DNA from: Bog-473 sp963755375
GTDB taxonomy: Bacteria; Actinomycetota; Acidimicrobiia; Acidimicrobiales; RAAP-2
NCBI GenBank assembly: GCA_963755375.1
Contig: CAVWKG010000003.1
Span: 310,001 to 374,000, forward strand
Direction of reading: 5' to 3'
DNA length: 64,000 bases
The notes below the pieces were generated by a model, which saw nothing but the letters and a program-made list of their open reading frames with translations, was not told the DNA's origin and did not search any database. How positions within the stretch are numbered: the stretch's first letter is position 1; each line of letters begins with the position of its first letter. Of this stretch, positions 1-8,400 are shown one piece after another. A program made the translations under genes and the position numbers.

Positions 1-205
1 GGGCGCGGTTGGTGGCTCGGCCAGGCCGCTCGAGACCGGGATCCCAGGCAGTGAGGACATGCACCGGCTGGGCGCCCGGCCAGGGCCAGTTCGCCTCGTC
101 AGCGGCAGCGGCTGATCGGACCGAGACAATGCCCTCCTCACCGCGCAGGATCTCGACCACCGCCCGCTGGTAGGAGGCCCAGGAGTCGCCTGACGCAGGC
201 TGCAC
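1..205 (-). CDS. DUF3293-like protein, partial (N-terminus only)
   Basis: The minus-strand frame opens at a GTG (203-205), just inside a TAG stop at 215-217, and runs off the left edge. It covers 68 codons. The peptide contains VHVLTAWDPG followed by an N-R pair, which resembles the start of DUF3293 proteins (a conserved TAWNP-type motif followed by N-rich helices). The function of that family is unknown to me. It is transcribed away from the MarR-like gene at 240. The start is uncertain because only the N-terminus is visible. Confidence 0.55.
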   Translation of the reverse strand, partial: MQPASGDSWASYQRAVVEILRGEEGIVSVRSAAAADEANWPWPGAQPVHVLTAWDPGLERPGRATNRA

Positions 206-239
206 AGGATGACCCTAGAACCCACGCCACTATTGGTCC

Positions 240-1361
240 GTGCCGCCGGCGCTCCCCCTCCCCACCCTCTTGTCGCAGGCCCTGGTCGCCCACACGATCG
301 AACTCGACAACGAAGCGGAGCACCGGCTGCGGCATCGGACCACCCGACGGGACGATCGCGACGCGGCACGCGCCGGGCCCTGGCTGGTGTCCTTCGCCCT
401 GTGGGCCAACGTGCTGCAGTACATCGACGGCGGCCCAGTCACGGTGGCGGACCTCCGCACCCGGGCCCGCACGGATCACCTTCTCCTGGGCGGCCTCCGC
501 CGCTGGGGCTACGTCACGCTGACGCCGCCGGCGGGCCAGCCGCTGCGGAATCCACCCCAAGTCGGAGCCACCGTCCGCACGAGACAAGCAGGCCGACGGG
601 CGGGGGAGGTCTGGTCCCAACTCCCGACCGTCATCGACGATCGTTGGCGGGCGCGTCTGGGCGCGACCGCCCTCCACCGCTTGGAACGGGCCCTGAGGGT
701 GGTGTTCGACGGGCTCTCCATCGATCCGCCGGCCTACCTCCCCGTGACGCATCCCACCCAGAACGGCAAGGTCGAGAGACCCCCTCGACGTGGCCCCGGT
801 GCCGATGCAGCTGCCCTGCTCCCAGCGGACGCCGCGCTTTCGCCGCTCCTCAGCGGAGTCCTGGTGGCCTTCACGGTCGACTTCGAGTCGGACGCTCGGA
901 TCGCGCTACCCATCAGCGCCAACACCCTGCGCGTGCTCGACGCGTCGGGGACACGCATGAGGGACCTGCCCCGCCTGACCGGCGTGTCACGGGAGGCCAA
1001 CGCCATGTGCGCGGGATGGTTGGAACGTCGCGGCTGCGTAGTGACTGAACCTGACAGCACGGCAGCCCGGGGCAAGGTCCTCCGCCTCACAGCGAAAGGA
1101 CAGAGGGCACAGCAGAACTACGGCAGGCTCCTCGGCGCCACCGAGAACGCATGGCGGACGCGGCACGGCGCCGCCACCATCGACGACCTCAGGTCCGCAC
1201 TCGAGCACGTCGTCGGAGACGGGACTTTGGCCTCCTCGCCCCTGGCGCCAGGCCTGGTGCCGTATCCCGACAACTGGCGGGCCGCCGTCCGACGACCCCG
1301 CGAGACGCTTCCGCACCATCCGATGGTGCTGCACCGCGGCGGCTACCCCGATGGCAGCTGA
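240..1361 (+). CDS. MarR-like regulator with two tandem winged-helix halves
   Basis: The 373-residue protein starts at GTG. It carries two related halves: residues about 10-170 begin LLSQALVAHTIELDNE, and residues about 200-340 begin LLSGVLVAFTVDF. Each half is followed by a helix-turn-helix region, and the second includes a recognition-type segment and the wing motif KVLRLTAKGQ. Such proteins are annotated as MarR-type transcription factors in actinobacteria; their ligand is generally unknown. The stop lies 24 bp before the glpD start on the same strand, so the gene may regulate, and be cotranscribed with, the glycerol-3-phosphate genes. That is inference from position. Confidence 0.78.
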   Translation: MPPALPLPTLLSQALVAHTIELDNEAEHRLRHRTTRRDDRDAARAGPWLVSFALWANVLQYIDGGPVTVADLRTRARTDHLLLGGLRRWGYVTLTPPAGQPLRNPPQVGATVRTRQAGRRAGEVWSQLPTVIDDRWRARLGATALHRLERALRVVFDGLSIDPPAYLPVTHPTQNGKVERPPRRGPGADAAALLPADAALSPLLSGVLVAFTVDFESDARIALPISANTLRVLDASGTRMRDLPRLTGVSREANAMCAGWLERRGCVVTEPDSTAARGKVLRLTAKGQRAQQNYGRLLGATENAWRTRHGAATIDDLRSALEHVVGDGTLASSPLAPGLVPYPDNWRAAVRRPRETLPHHPMVLHRGGYPDGS

Positions 1362-1385
1362 GGGCCCGGTCAGGCGGCGCGACGG

Positions 1386-3065
1386 ATGTGGCAGTCTTGC
1401 TCGGTGCATCCCTTTCGCCGCGCCGACGCGCTGCGCCGCCTCGCCGACGAAGAGTTCGACGTCCTGGTCATCGGCGGTGGGGTCACCGGAGCCGGTGTGG
1501 CGCTCGACGCGGCCAGCCGCGGCCTGAGAACCGCCCTCGTCGAGAAGGGCGACTTCGCGTCTGGGACGTCCTCGAAGTCGTCGAAGATGATCCATGGGGG
1601 CATCCGCTACCTCCAGCAGCGCGAGTTCCGTCTCGTCTACGAGAATCTGGCCGAACGACAGCGCCTGCTCGACAACGCACCCCACTTGGTCAGCCCCCTC
1701 CCGTTTCTCATACCCCTCTTCGGCCGCGACGGAGTCGTGTCCAAGACCGTGGCCCGGTCGTATGCCACCGCACTGTGGCTGTACGACCTCACGGGCGGGT
1801 GGCGCATCGGCAAACGACACCGAGAAGTCACGAAGGAGGAGGCGCTGGCCCACCTCCCAACCCTCAGCACCGACCACCTGGTGGCGGGGTTCCTCTACTT
1901 CGACGCCCGGGCCGACGACGCTCGGCTGACCCTCACCCTGGCGCGTACGGCGGCCATGGAATTCGGGGCGGCGGTGGCCAACTACACGCCGGTTGTCCGT
2001 TTGACGACGGGCGTGCGAGGGACCGCCGACGGGGCCATCGTGCGTCCCGTGCCCGACGACGAGGCCTCGGAGTTCCCGATTCGGGCCCGGGTCGTGGTGA
2101 ATGCTTCGGGCGTCTGGGCCGACGCGGTGCGCGCCCTCGACGAAGGCCGAGATCCACATGCCATCCGGCCCGCCAAGGGGATCCACGTGACCGTTCCGGC
2201 CGATCGGCTGCCCTGCGACATCGCCGCGGTCATCCCGGTTCCCAAGGACAAGCGCTCCATTTTCGTCGTGTCGTGGCCCGAAACGGATCTCGTCTATCTG
2301 GGCACCACCGACACCGACTACAACGGACCACTCGACGATCCCGCCTGCACACCCGAGGACGTCGACTACCTGCTCGACGCCGCCAACGCCATCACCACCT
2401 CGCACCTCGCCCGGGCCGATGTCACCGGCGTCTGGGCCGGCCTGCGTCCGCTCTTGGCGCCACAGGCCAAGGGCGGACATGTCTCGGAGCGCACGGCCGA
2501 CCTCTCGCGCCGTCACACCGTCAGTACGTCCCCCCACGGCGTGGTGACGGTCACCGGCGGCAAGTTGACGACCTACCGCAAAATGGCACAGGACACCGTC
2601 GACGAGGTCGTGACGCGTCTCGGCGAGTCCCCACGCCGACGGCGCTGCCTCACCAAGTCCCTCCGCCTCATGGGCGCCACCACGAAGACCCGCGATCCGG
2701 TGACGGTGGCCCAGCCACACGGGCGGCTCCTCCGTCGCTACGGAACGGGGTCGGCCGAGGTCCTCGCCCTGGCGGACGGACGTCCCGAACTTCTCGAGCC
2801 GGTGGTGGCCGGGCTGCCGTACATCGGCGCCGAGGTCGTGTACGCGGCGCGAGAAGAGATGGCGGGCACACTCGACGACGTGCTGGCGCGGCGCACACGG
2901 GCGATGATCCAACACGCCCAGGCCACCATGGAGGCCGCCACCGCCGTCGCCAACCTCATCGCACCCGACATGGGATGGAACCAAGAGGAGGTGGGCGAAC
3001 AGGTTGCCCGTTTCACCGAGGCGTGCCAGAAGGAGCTCCTGACAGCCGGGCTCGACCTTCCGTGA
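1386..3065 (+). CDS. glpD: Aerobic glycerol-3-phosphate dehydrogenase
   Basis: The 559-residue FAD enzyme oxidises sn-glycerol-3-phosphate to dihydroxyacetone phosphate and passes electrons to quinones at the membrane. The N-terminal dinucleotide-binding motif is VLVIGGGVTGAG, followed by the family signatures SSKSSKMIHGGIRYLQ (residues about 62-77) and YLGTTDTDYNG. A C-terminal DAO_C-type helical domain starts near residue 430. Length fits the family. ATG at 1386 is used; GTG at 1404 (VHPFRRAD) is an alternative because neither has a clear ribosome site. Its TGA overlaps the GTG of the next gene (GTGA), so translation is probably coupled. Confidence 0.95.
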   Translation: MWQSCSVHPFRRADALRRLADEEFDVLVIGGGVTGAGVALDAASRGLRTALVEKGDFASGTSSKSSKMIHGGIRYLQQREFRLVYENLAERQRLLDNAPHLVSPLPFLIPLFGRDGVVSKTVARSYATALWLYDLTGGWRIGKRHREVTKEEALAHLPTLSTDHLVAGFLYFDARADDARLTLTLARTAAMEFGAAVANYTPVVRLTTGVRGTADGAIVRPVPDDEASEFPIRARVVVNASGVWADAVRALDEGRDPHAIRPAKGIHVTVPADRLPCDIAAVIPVPKDKRSIFVVSWPETDLVYLGTTDTDYNGPLDDPACTPEDVDYLLDAANAITTSHLARADVTGVWAGLRPLLAPQAKGGHVSERTADLSRRHTVSTSPHGVVTVTGGKLTTYRKMAQDTVDEVVTRLGESPRRRRCLTKSLRLMGATTKTRDPVTVAQPHGRLLRRYGTGSAEVLALADGRPELLEPVVAGLPYIGAEVVYAAREEMAGTLDDVLARRTRAMIQHAQATMEAATAVANLIAPDMGWNQEEVGEQVARFTEACQKELLTAGLDLP

Positions 3066-4573
3066 CCGAACCCACTGCGGTCACCCCCATCGAGGCCGCC
3101 GGAGCCGACGTGGCCGACCGCCTCGGCGCGCCGACCGTGGAGGTCCCGCCGGCGCTCCTGGAGCGGCTCGTCGCAAGCGGAGTCGACGTCGTGCTCGACG
3201 ACGATGCCCGGGCCGAAGCCGGGCGTGACTGGTGGCCACTCGCCATCGGCTGGGCGGCCGAAGGCGCCGTCCCGCAACGCCCGGCGGCGGTGGTGCGCCC
3301 CTCCTCGGCCGAGCAGGTGTCGGTGGTGCTCGCCGCCTGCAATGCCGCGCAAGTGCCCGTCACGGCGGCCGCCGGTCGGAGCGGCGTCTGCGGGGCCTCC
3401 ATTCCCGTGCACGGCGGTGTCGCCCTCGACATGACGGCGCTCGACGGTCTCCGAGCGGTCGATGAAACGTCGCTCACGGCGGACGTGCGGGCCGGGACCT
3501 TCGGCCCGGATCTCGAGGCCGCACTCGGCGGGGTCGGTGCGGGCTACACCCTCGGCCACTGGCCCCAGTCCATGGAGCTCTCGACCGTCGGCGGTTGGTT
3601 GGCCTGCCGCGGGGCCGGGCAGTATTCGACCCGGTACGGAAAGATCGAGGACATGGTCATCGGCCTCGAGGTGGTGCTCGCCGACGGTCGCATCGTCCAC
3701 ACCGAAGGCAAGGCACCTCGTGCGGCCACCGGACCGAATCTGACCCAACTCTTCGTCGGGAGCGAGGGGACGCTGGGCGTCATCACCGAAGCCCGTCTCC
3801 GGGTCCACCCACTACCATCGGCTCAAGAACGGCGAGCCTTCGGGTTCTCGACATTCGCAGGCGGCCTCGAGGCGTGCCGCAAGATCCTGCGCCGCGGCGC
3901 GACGCCGGCCGTCCTCCGTCTGTACGACCAGACGGAGTCGGAACGCAACTTCGAACAGGGCGAGACCAATGTCCTGATCGTCCTTGACGAGGCCGACCCC
4001 GACATCCTGGAGGGCACCCTCAAGATCGTCGACGCGGAGTGCTCGGCGGAGGCTGGAGCGCATCCGCTCGACCACGCTCTCGTCGAGCGGTGGTTGGGAC
4101 ACCGCAACGACGTCTCCGCGCTCGCGCCGCTGTGGCGAGGCGGCATTGTCGTCGATACGGCCGAGGTCTCCGGACCGTGGTCGGCGCTGTCCGGTCTCTT
4201 CGATGACGTGATCGGCGCGCTCAAGACGATCGACGGCACCCTGGCGGCGTCCGCCCACCAGTCCCACGCCTACCCCGACGGCGCGTGCCTCTACTTCACG
4301 TTCGGCGGGCGTGGTCCCGAAGGCGACGCCGAGTGGCGGGAGCGCTACTATCGCCAGGCCTGGGACACCGTGACCGACGCCACGTTGGCGCACGGTGCCG
4401 CGATCAGCCACCACCACGGCATCGGGCTCAACCGCTCGCGCTTCCTGCCGAGAGCGCTCGGTTCGGGATTCGACGTGCTCCGCGGCCTCAAGGCGACGTT
4501 CGATCCCAATGGCATTCTCAACCCCGGCAAGTTCGGTCTCGCCTCGCCCTTTGGACCCGCGCCCTGGGCATGA
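3062..4573 (+). CDS. FAD-binding oxidoreductase, alkyl-DHAP synthase-like
   Basis: The 503-residue flavoprotein has a PCMH-type FAD domain (residues about 60-240, including GTLGVITEARLRVHP) and a C-terminal FAD-linked oxidase domain. Near the C-terminus it carries ISHHHGIG, the His-rich motif typical of alkylglycerone-phosphate (alkyl-DHAP) synthases, which exchange an acyl chain of acyl-DHAP for a fatty alcohol in ether-lipid synthesis. The true substrate cannot be read from sequence; bacterial relatives are often just called FAD-binding oxidoreductases. The GTG start overlaps the glpD stop, and the TGA overlaps the ATG of the kinase gene. Being sandwiched between glpD and a glycerol-kinase-like gene favours a role in glycerolipid metabolism. 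Confidence 0.9.
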   Translation: MTEPTAVTPIEAAGADVADRLGAPTVEVPPALLERLVASGVDVVLDDDARAEAGRDWWPLAIGWAAEGAVPQRPAAVVRPSSAEQVSVVLAACNAAQVPVTAAAGRSGVCGASIPVHGGVALDMTALDGLRAVDETSLTADVRAGTFGPDLEAALGGVGAGYTLGHWPQSMELSTVGGWLACRGAGQYSTRYGKIEDMVIGLEVVLADGRIVHTEGKAPRAATGPNLTQLFVGSEGTLGVITEARLRVHPLPSAQERRAFGFSTFAGGLEACRKILRRGATPAVLRLYDQTESERNFEQGETNVLIVLDEADPDILEGTLKIVDAECSAEAGAHPLDHALVERWLGHRNDVSALAPLWRGGIVVDTAEVSGPWSALSGLFDDVIGALKTIDGTLAASAHQSHAYPDGACLYFTFGGRGPEGDAEWRERYYRQAWDTVTDATLAHGAAISHHHGIGLNRSRFLPRALGSGFDVLRGLKATFDPNGILNPGKFGLASPFGPAPWA

Positions 4574-6072
4574 GCGGAAGCGGGGGGAGCATCCTGGTCG
4601 TCGACGTCGGCACGTCGGGCGTCCGCGCCGCCATCGTGCGGCCCGACGCCACGGTCGAGCACGAACACCGCGTCCCCCTCCTGCCCGACTCGCCCGCCCC
4701 TGGCCTGGTGCAGTTCGATGCCGCCCGCATGGCCGACGTCGTCCTGGAGGTCGCCCGGGCGTCGCTCGAGGACGGTGGCCCGGTGTCCGGGGTCGGGATC
4801 GCCAACCAGCGAGCGTCGAGCATCGTCTGGGACCGCGCCAGCGGACGGCCGGTCGCGCCGGGCATCGGCTGGCAGGATCTGCGCACCGTTGGCACCTGCC
4901 TCGTGCTCCAAGCCGAGGGGATTCGGCTCGCACCCAACGCGTCGGCCACCAAGGTCATGGCCATTCTGGACGAGGTCGATCCGGAGCGCTCCCGCGCCGA
5001 ACGCGGAGAGCTCTGCTTTGGAACCGTCGACAGCTGGGTGGCCTGGACGCTCTCGGGGGGCGCCGCGGTAGGGAACGAGCGGCTGCACGTGACCGACGCC
5101 ACCAATGCGGCCGTGACCGCCCTCGTCGACCCGGCGATCGCGTGGGATGAGCCTCTGCTCCAGAGGTTGCACATCCCGTTGACGATGATGCCGGCGGTCG
5201 TCGATTCCGCGGGAGCGGTCGGGAGCGCCACAGCTCTTCCGGGGGCGCCGCCCATCTGCGGCATCGCCGGGGACCAACAGGCCTCCCTCGTCGGGCAGGG
5301 CTGCACCCTGCCCGGTCTCGCCAAGGCCACCTTCGGCACCGGCGGCATGCTCGACCAGTGCGTCGGGCCCGGCGACCCGCCGCCCGCGCTGGGGCGCGGT
5401 GGCGCCGGCACCTTTCCGATCGTTGCGTTTCGGGTCGGCGGTGAGCCGACGTGGGGCACGGAAGCGGTGATGCTCTCGGCGGGCAGCTCCATCGAATGGC
5501 TCCGCGATGACCTCGGGATCATCGCGACGGCGAAGGAGTCCGAGGCCGTGGCCGCGCAATGTGGGACCTCAGGCGATGTCTGGTTCGTGCCGGCGCTGCT
5601 CGGCTTGGGGACGCCGGTCTGGGACTTCGGCGCACGGGGGACGCTCGTCGGCCTTACCCGTGGCTCGGGGCGTCCCGAGATCGTTCGCGCCGTGCTCGAG
5701 GGTGTCGCGCACCGGGGAGCCGATCTCGTTGAGGCCGGCGAGAGCGACAGTGGCTTCCCGATTGCAGCGCTCCGCATCGATGGCGGCATGACGGACAACG
5801 ACGTGTTCGTCCAGGCACTGGCCGACGCCATCGGGCGCCCTGTCGAGATCTCGCCGGTGCAGGAGGCCACCGCTCTGGGCGCCGGCCTCCTGGCGGGGCT
5901 GGCGGTGGGGACCTACGCGACGACCGCGGACCTCGCACGAACCTTCTCGCCTCGGCTAACGGTCGAGCCCCAGAGCGACGATGTCGTCCGGGCCGCTTCA
6001 CGCGACCGCTGGCTGGCGGCCCGGTTCAAGGCCGAAGGCACCATTCCCGAGCTCTCGGGCATCTCCTTCTGA
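4570..6072 (+). CDS. glpK: FGGY-family carbohydrate kinase, glycerol kinase-like
   Basis: The 500-residue ASKHA-fold kinase begins with the phosphate-1 motif VDVGTSGVRAA. It has the glycerol-kinase-type GDQQASLVGQG (residues about 237-247) and the C-terminal FGGY signature DGGMTDNDVFVQ followed by EATALGAG. The likely reaction is ATP-dependent phosphorylation of glycerol to glycerol-3-phosphate, which would feed GlpD. The ATG overlaps the upstream TGA (ATGA). Substrate assignment rests on motif and neighbours; another polyol is possible. It ends 36 bp from the convergent reductase gene. Confidence 0.87.
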   Translation: MSGSGGSILVVDVGTSGVRAAIVRPDATVEHEHRVPLLPDSPAPGLVQFDAARMADVVLEVARASLEDGGPVSGVGIANQRASSIVWDRASGRPVAPGIGWQDLRTVGTCLVLQAEGIRLAPNASATKVMAILDEVDPERSRAERGELCFGTVDSWVAWTLSGGAAVGNERLHVTDATNAAVTALVDPAIAWDEPLLQRLHIPLTMMPAVVDSAGAVGSATALPGAPPICGIAGDQQASLVGQGCTLPGLAKATFGTGGMLDQCVGPGDPPPALGRGGAGTFPIVAFRVGGEPTWGTEAVMLSAGSSIEWLRDDLGIIATAKESEAVAAQCGTSGDVWFVPALLGLGTPVWDFGARGTLVGLTRGSGRPEIVRAVLEGVAHRGADLVEAGESDSGFPIAALRIDGGMTDNDVFVQALADAIGRPVEISPVQEATALGAGLLAGLAVGTYATTADLARTFSPRLTVEPQSDDVVRAASRDRWLAARFKAEGTIPELSGISF

Positions 6073-6108
6073 ACCACGCCGACGTCCACCCGGACACGTG
6101 ACGCGGAG

Positions 6109-7392
6109 CTACCCCGTCGCGTGCGCGAGCGCGTCGTCCCAACTGCTGCCCTCCTGCAGGAGCGGTCGGAACCCCATCAGCTGTCGTGGCTTGCCAATGG
6201 CCATGACGGCGCGCAGTCGCCCCGCCCGCCCGAAGAGAGCGACAAATTTCCCTTCCTCGGGTGATCCGGCCGCGATATGGATCTCATCGCTTCCCCGCGG
6301 GCTTCCCAACACCTGCAGGCGGATGCCGTACTGATCGGACCAGAAATACGGGATCGGCGTGAAGGCCGGCGCATCAACGCGGCCGGCCACCAGGCTCCTC
6401 CCCGCGGCAACACCGGCTTCTGCCGCGACCTGCCAGTGCTCAATCCTGATCTGCTCCTCGCCGCCATCGCGCCGCCATTGCCACCGCGCGATGTCCCCCG
6501 CGGCCACGATGCCGTCCGCCGCGAAGAGGCGGTCGTCACAGACGACACCGTTGTCAATGGTCAGTCCGGAGTCTGCGAGCCAGTCCGTCGTGGGGACGAC
6601 GCCGATGCCCACCACGACCACGTCCGCCGCCACCGTCTCGCCACCTTCGAGCTCCACGACGAGCCTGCCCAGGCCGCCCCGTCCCGGCGTGCCGCCCGGA
6701 TCCTCGGCGCCGACGCGCCGGATACCCCGCACGCCGACCCCCGTGCGCAGATTCACTCCGCGCGACGCCTGCAGCGCTGCGAAGTGGGAACCGATCACGG
6801 GACCCAGGACGTTGCGGAGCGGGACATCGAGGGCCTCGAGGACAGTGACGCGACAGCCAAGGTCCGCGCACGTGGAGGCGACCTCGGCCCCGATGAAGCC
6901 GGCGCCGATGACAACGACCCTGGCCTCGTCCACCGCCGTGACGGCGGCGCGCAGGGCGAGGGAGTCGTCGAGGGTGCGCAAGGTGAACAATCCGTCGCGC
7001 TGACGCAGGTCTTCGGTGCCCGGGAGCGGGCGAGGCCGCGCGCCGGTCGTGAGGACGATGGCGTCTCCCTGCAGCACGGTGTCGTCGTCCAGCTCGACCT
7101 TCCTCGCCTCAGCATCGAGGCGGACGGCCCGGCGGCCGAGGACCTCGTGAATCCGGTGCTCGCTCGAGCGCCGCTTGTCCGCCAGCACCGCCTTCTCCGG
7201 CGGCCACGTCCCGGCCAACACCTGTTTGGACAACGGCGGCCTGTCGTAGGGAAGGTGGCGCTCCTCGCCGATCAACGAAATGGAGCCTTCGAAGCCCTCA
7301 GACCGGAGTGTCTCGACGGCCCGCCATCCGGCGAGCGACGCCCCGACGACGAGGACGGTGCTGTCGTCCCTCAACACGCCCGACGGGCTCAT
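6109..7392 (-). CDS. FAD/NAD(P)-dependent ferredoxin reductase-type oxidoreductase
   Basis: The 427-residue protein is of the rubredoxin/ferredoxin-NAD reductase family. It has an N-terminal FAD site (VLVVGASLAGWRA), the family motif LPYDRPPLSKQVL, a second Rossmann site for NAD(P) (VVIGAGFIGAEVA) and the FAD-contacting VAAGDIARW. It would shuttle electrons from NAD(P)H to a ferredoxin or rubredoxin partner not encoded here. The start chosen is ATG at 7392 because it overlaps the MBL stop as ATGA; a start seven codons upstream is possible. Last gene of the xseA-xseB-MBL run. Confidence 0.92.
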   Translation of the reverse strand: MSPSGVLRDDSTVLVVGASLAGWRAVETLRSEGFEGSISLIGEERHLPYDRPPLSKQVLAGTWPPEKAVLADKRRSSEHRIHEVLGRRAVRLDAEARKVELDDDTVLQGDAIVLTTGARPRPLPGTEDLRQRDGLFTLRTLDDSLALRAAVTAVDEARVVVIGAGFIGAEVASTCADLGCRVTVLEALDVPLRNVLGPVIGSHFAALQASRGVNLRTGVGVRGIRRVGAEDPGGTPGRGGLGRLVVELEGGETVAADVVVVGIGVVPTTDWLADSGLTIDNGVVCDDRLFAADGIVAAGDIARWQWRRDGGEEQIRIEHWQVAAEAGVAAGRSLVAGRVDAPAFTPIPYFWSDQYGIRLQVLGSPRGSDEIHIAAGSPEEGKFVALFGRAGRLRAVMAIGKPRQLMGFRPLLQEGSSWDDALAHATG

Positions 7393-8138
7393 GACCCGAA
7401 CATGGAAATCCACTCCTGGGCGGAGCGCGGCCGGAAGACGTAGTTCCAGCGCCTGGTGTCGCCCATGCTCTGCGAGGCGTCCTGCGAGTAGAGGTGGCCA
7501 GGGAACAAGATGGCGTCGTCAGGGACGCGGGCCAGGCGGGTGTGAATGGACTCGTACATGGCCAGAGGATCAGAGCCCGGGAAGTCCGTCCGCCCACAGC
7601 CCTCCAGGAAGAGTGTGTCACCCGCCACCAGCCGCCCGTCGACGAGGAAGCATTGGCTTCCCGGAGTGTGGCCGGGCGTGTGGATCATCTCCACGTCCAC
7701 CTGGCCGACCTGCACGATGTCGCCGCTGTGATGGGCGACGAGATCCGCCTGGCCGACGCCGGTCGTGCGTTCCACCCAGGGCACCTCGTCGGTCTGGACG
7801 TGAATCGGCACCTGCACCTTCTCGAGCAGGGTGCTGATCCCCTCGAGTGACCATCCGCCCATCTGCCCGCCAAGGTGATCCGGGTGAAAGTGGGTGCCCA
7901 GCACACCGGTCAGTCGCATGCCGTCTGCGTCGAGGATGTCAAGGAGGTCCTGCACCGCGTAGGCGGGGTCCACGGCGATCGCCTCGCCGGTCTCACGGTC
8001 GCCGATGAGGTAGACGAAGTTGACCATCTGGCGAGCCATCATGTCGCCCCGCGCGAAGTCGCGGCCGGAGAGCAGCTGGCGGAAGTACACCCGCTCGTCC
8101 GCGCCGCCGGGCGCCACGGCTTCGGCACCGTCAGTCAT
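7389..8138 (-). CDS. MBL-fold metallo-hydrolase, glyoxalase II-like
   Basis: The 249-residue metallo-beta-lactamase-fold protein shows the dinuclear metal motifs THFHPDHLGG (HxHxDH), HTPGHTPG, the bridging Asp in AGDTLF and FPGHLY near the C-terminus. Likely a cytosolic thiolester or persulfide-type hydrolase; the substrate is not determined. ATG at 8138 is preferred over GTG at 8147 because GGAGG sits 8 bases upstream of it. The gene overlaps the end of xseB by 8 bp and overlaps the reductase start (ATGA), so it belongs to a four-gene operon. Confidence 0.92.
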   Translation of the reverse strand: MTDGAEAVAPGGADERVYFRQLLSGRDFARGDMMARQMVNFVYLIGDRETGEAIAVDPAYAVQDLLDILDADGMRLTGVLGTHFHPDHLGGQMGGWSLEGISTLLEKVQVPIHVQTDEVPWVERTTGVGQADLVAHHSGDIVQVGQVDVEMIHTPGHTPGSQCFLVDGRLVAGDTLFLEGCGRTDFPGSDPLAMYESIHTRLARVPDDAILFPGHLYSQDASQSMGDTRRWNYVFRPRSAQEWISMFGS

Positions 8139-8400
8139 CGTCCCCACCTCCTGCGTCAGGCCCGGCCACGTCGCCGGCCAGCGCGTCGAGTCGGGGCACC
8201 AGCTCTTCGACCTGGGCCTGGGTCCGGCGGAGGCGTCGATCGAGCTCGTCGATCAGAGCGGTCGCCCGCTCCAGCCGGCCGACGAGCACATCGACATCTA
8301 CTTCGCGCTGTTCGAAGAAGTTCACGATGGCGTCGAGCTCTCGACTGGCCTCCGTGAAGCTGAGTTGCTCCACCGGCACGGACTTATCAGGAACGGTCAT
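8131..8400 (-). CDS. xseB: Exodeoxyribonuclease VII small subunit
   Basis: The 89-residue acidic helical protein has the XseB pattern LSFTEASRELDAIVNFFEQ followed by DVDVLVGRLERATALI and a coiled-coil C-terminus. It forms the multi-copy small subunit that binds the XseA C-terminal helices in exonuclease VII, a single-strand-specific nuclease. Its ATG overlaps the xseA TGA (ATGA), the usual order for this operon. Confidence 0.93.
   Translation of the reverse strand: MTVPDKSVPVEQLSFTEASRELDAIVNFFEQREVDVDVLVGRLERATALIDELDRRLRRTQAQVEELVPRLDALAGDVAGPDAGGGDDD

Noticed and set aside
987..2984. 665-codon minus-strand open frame opposite glpD
   Set aside because: Antisense shadow of a high-GC gene; the plus strand gives a clean GlpD and this frame matches no family.
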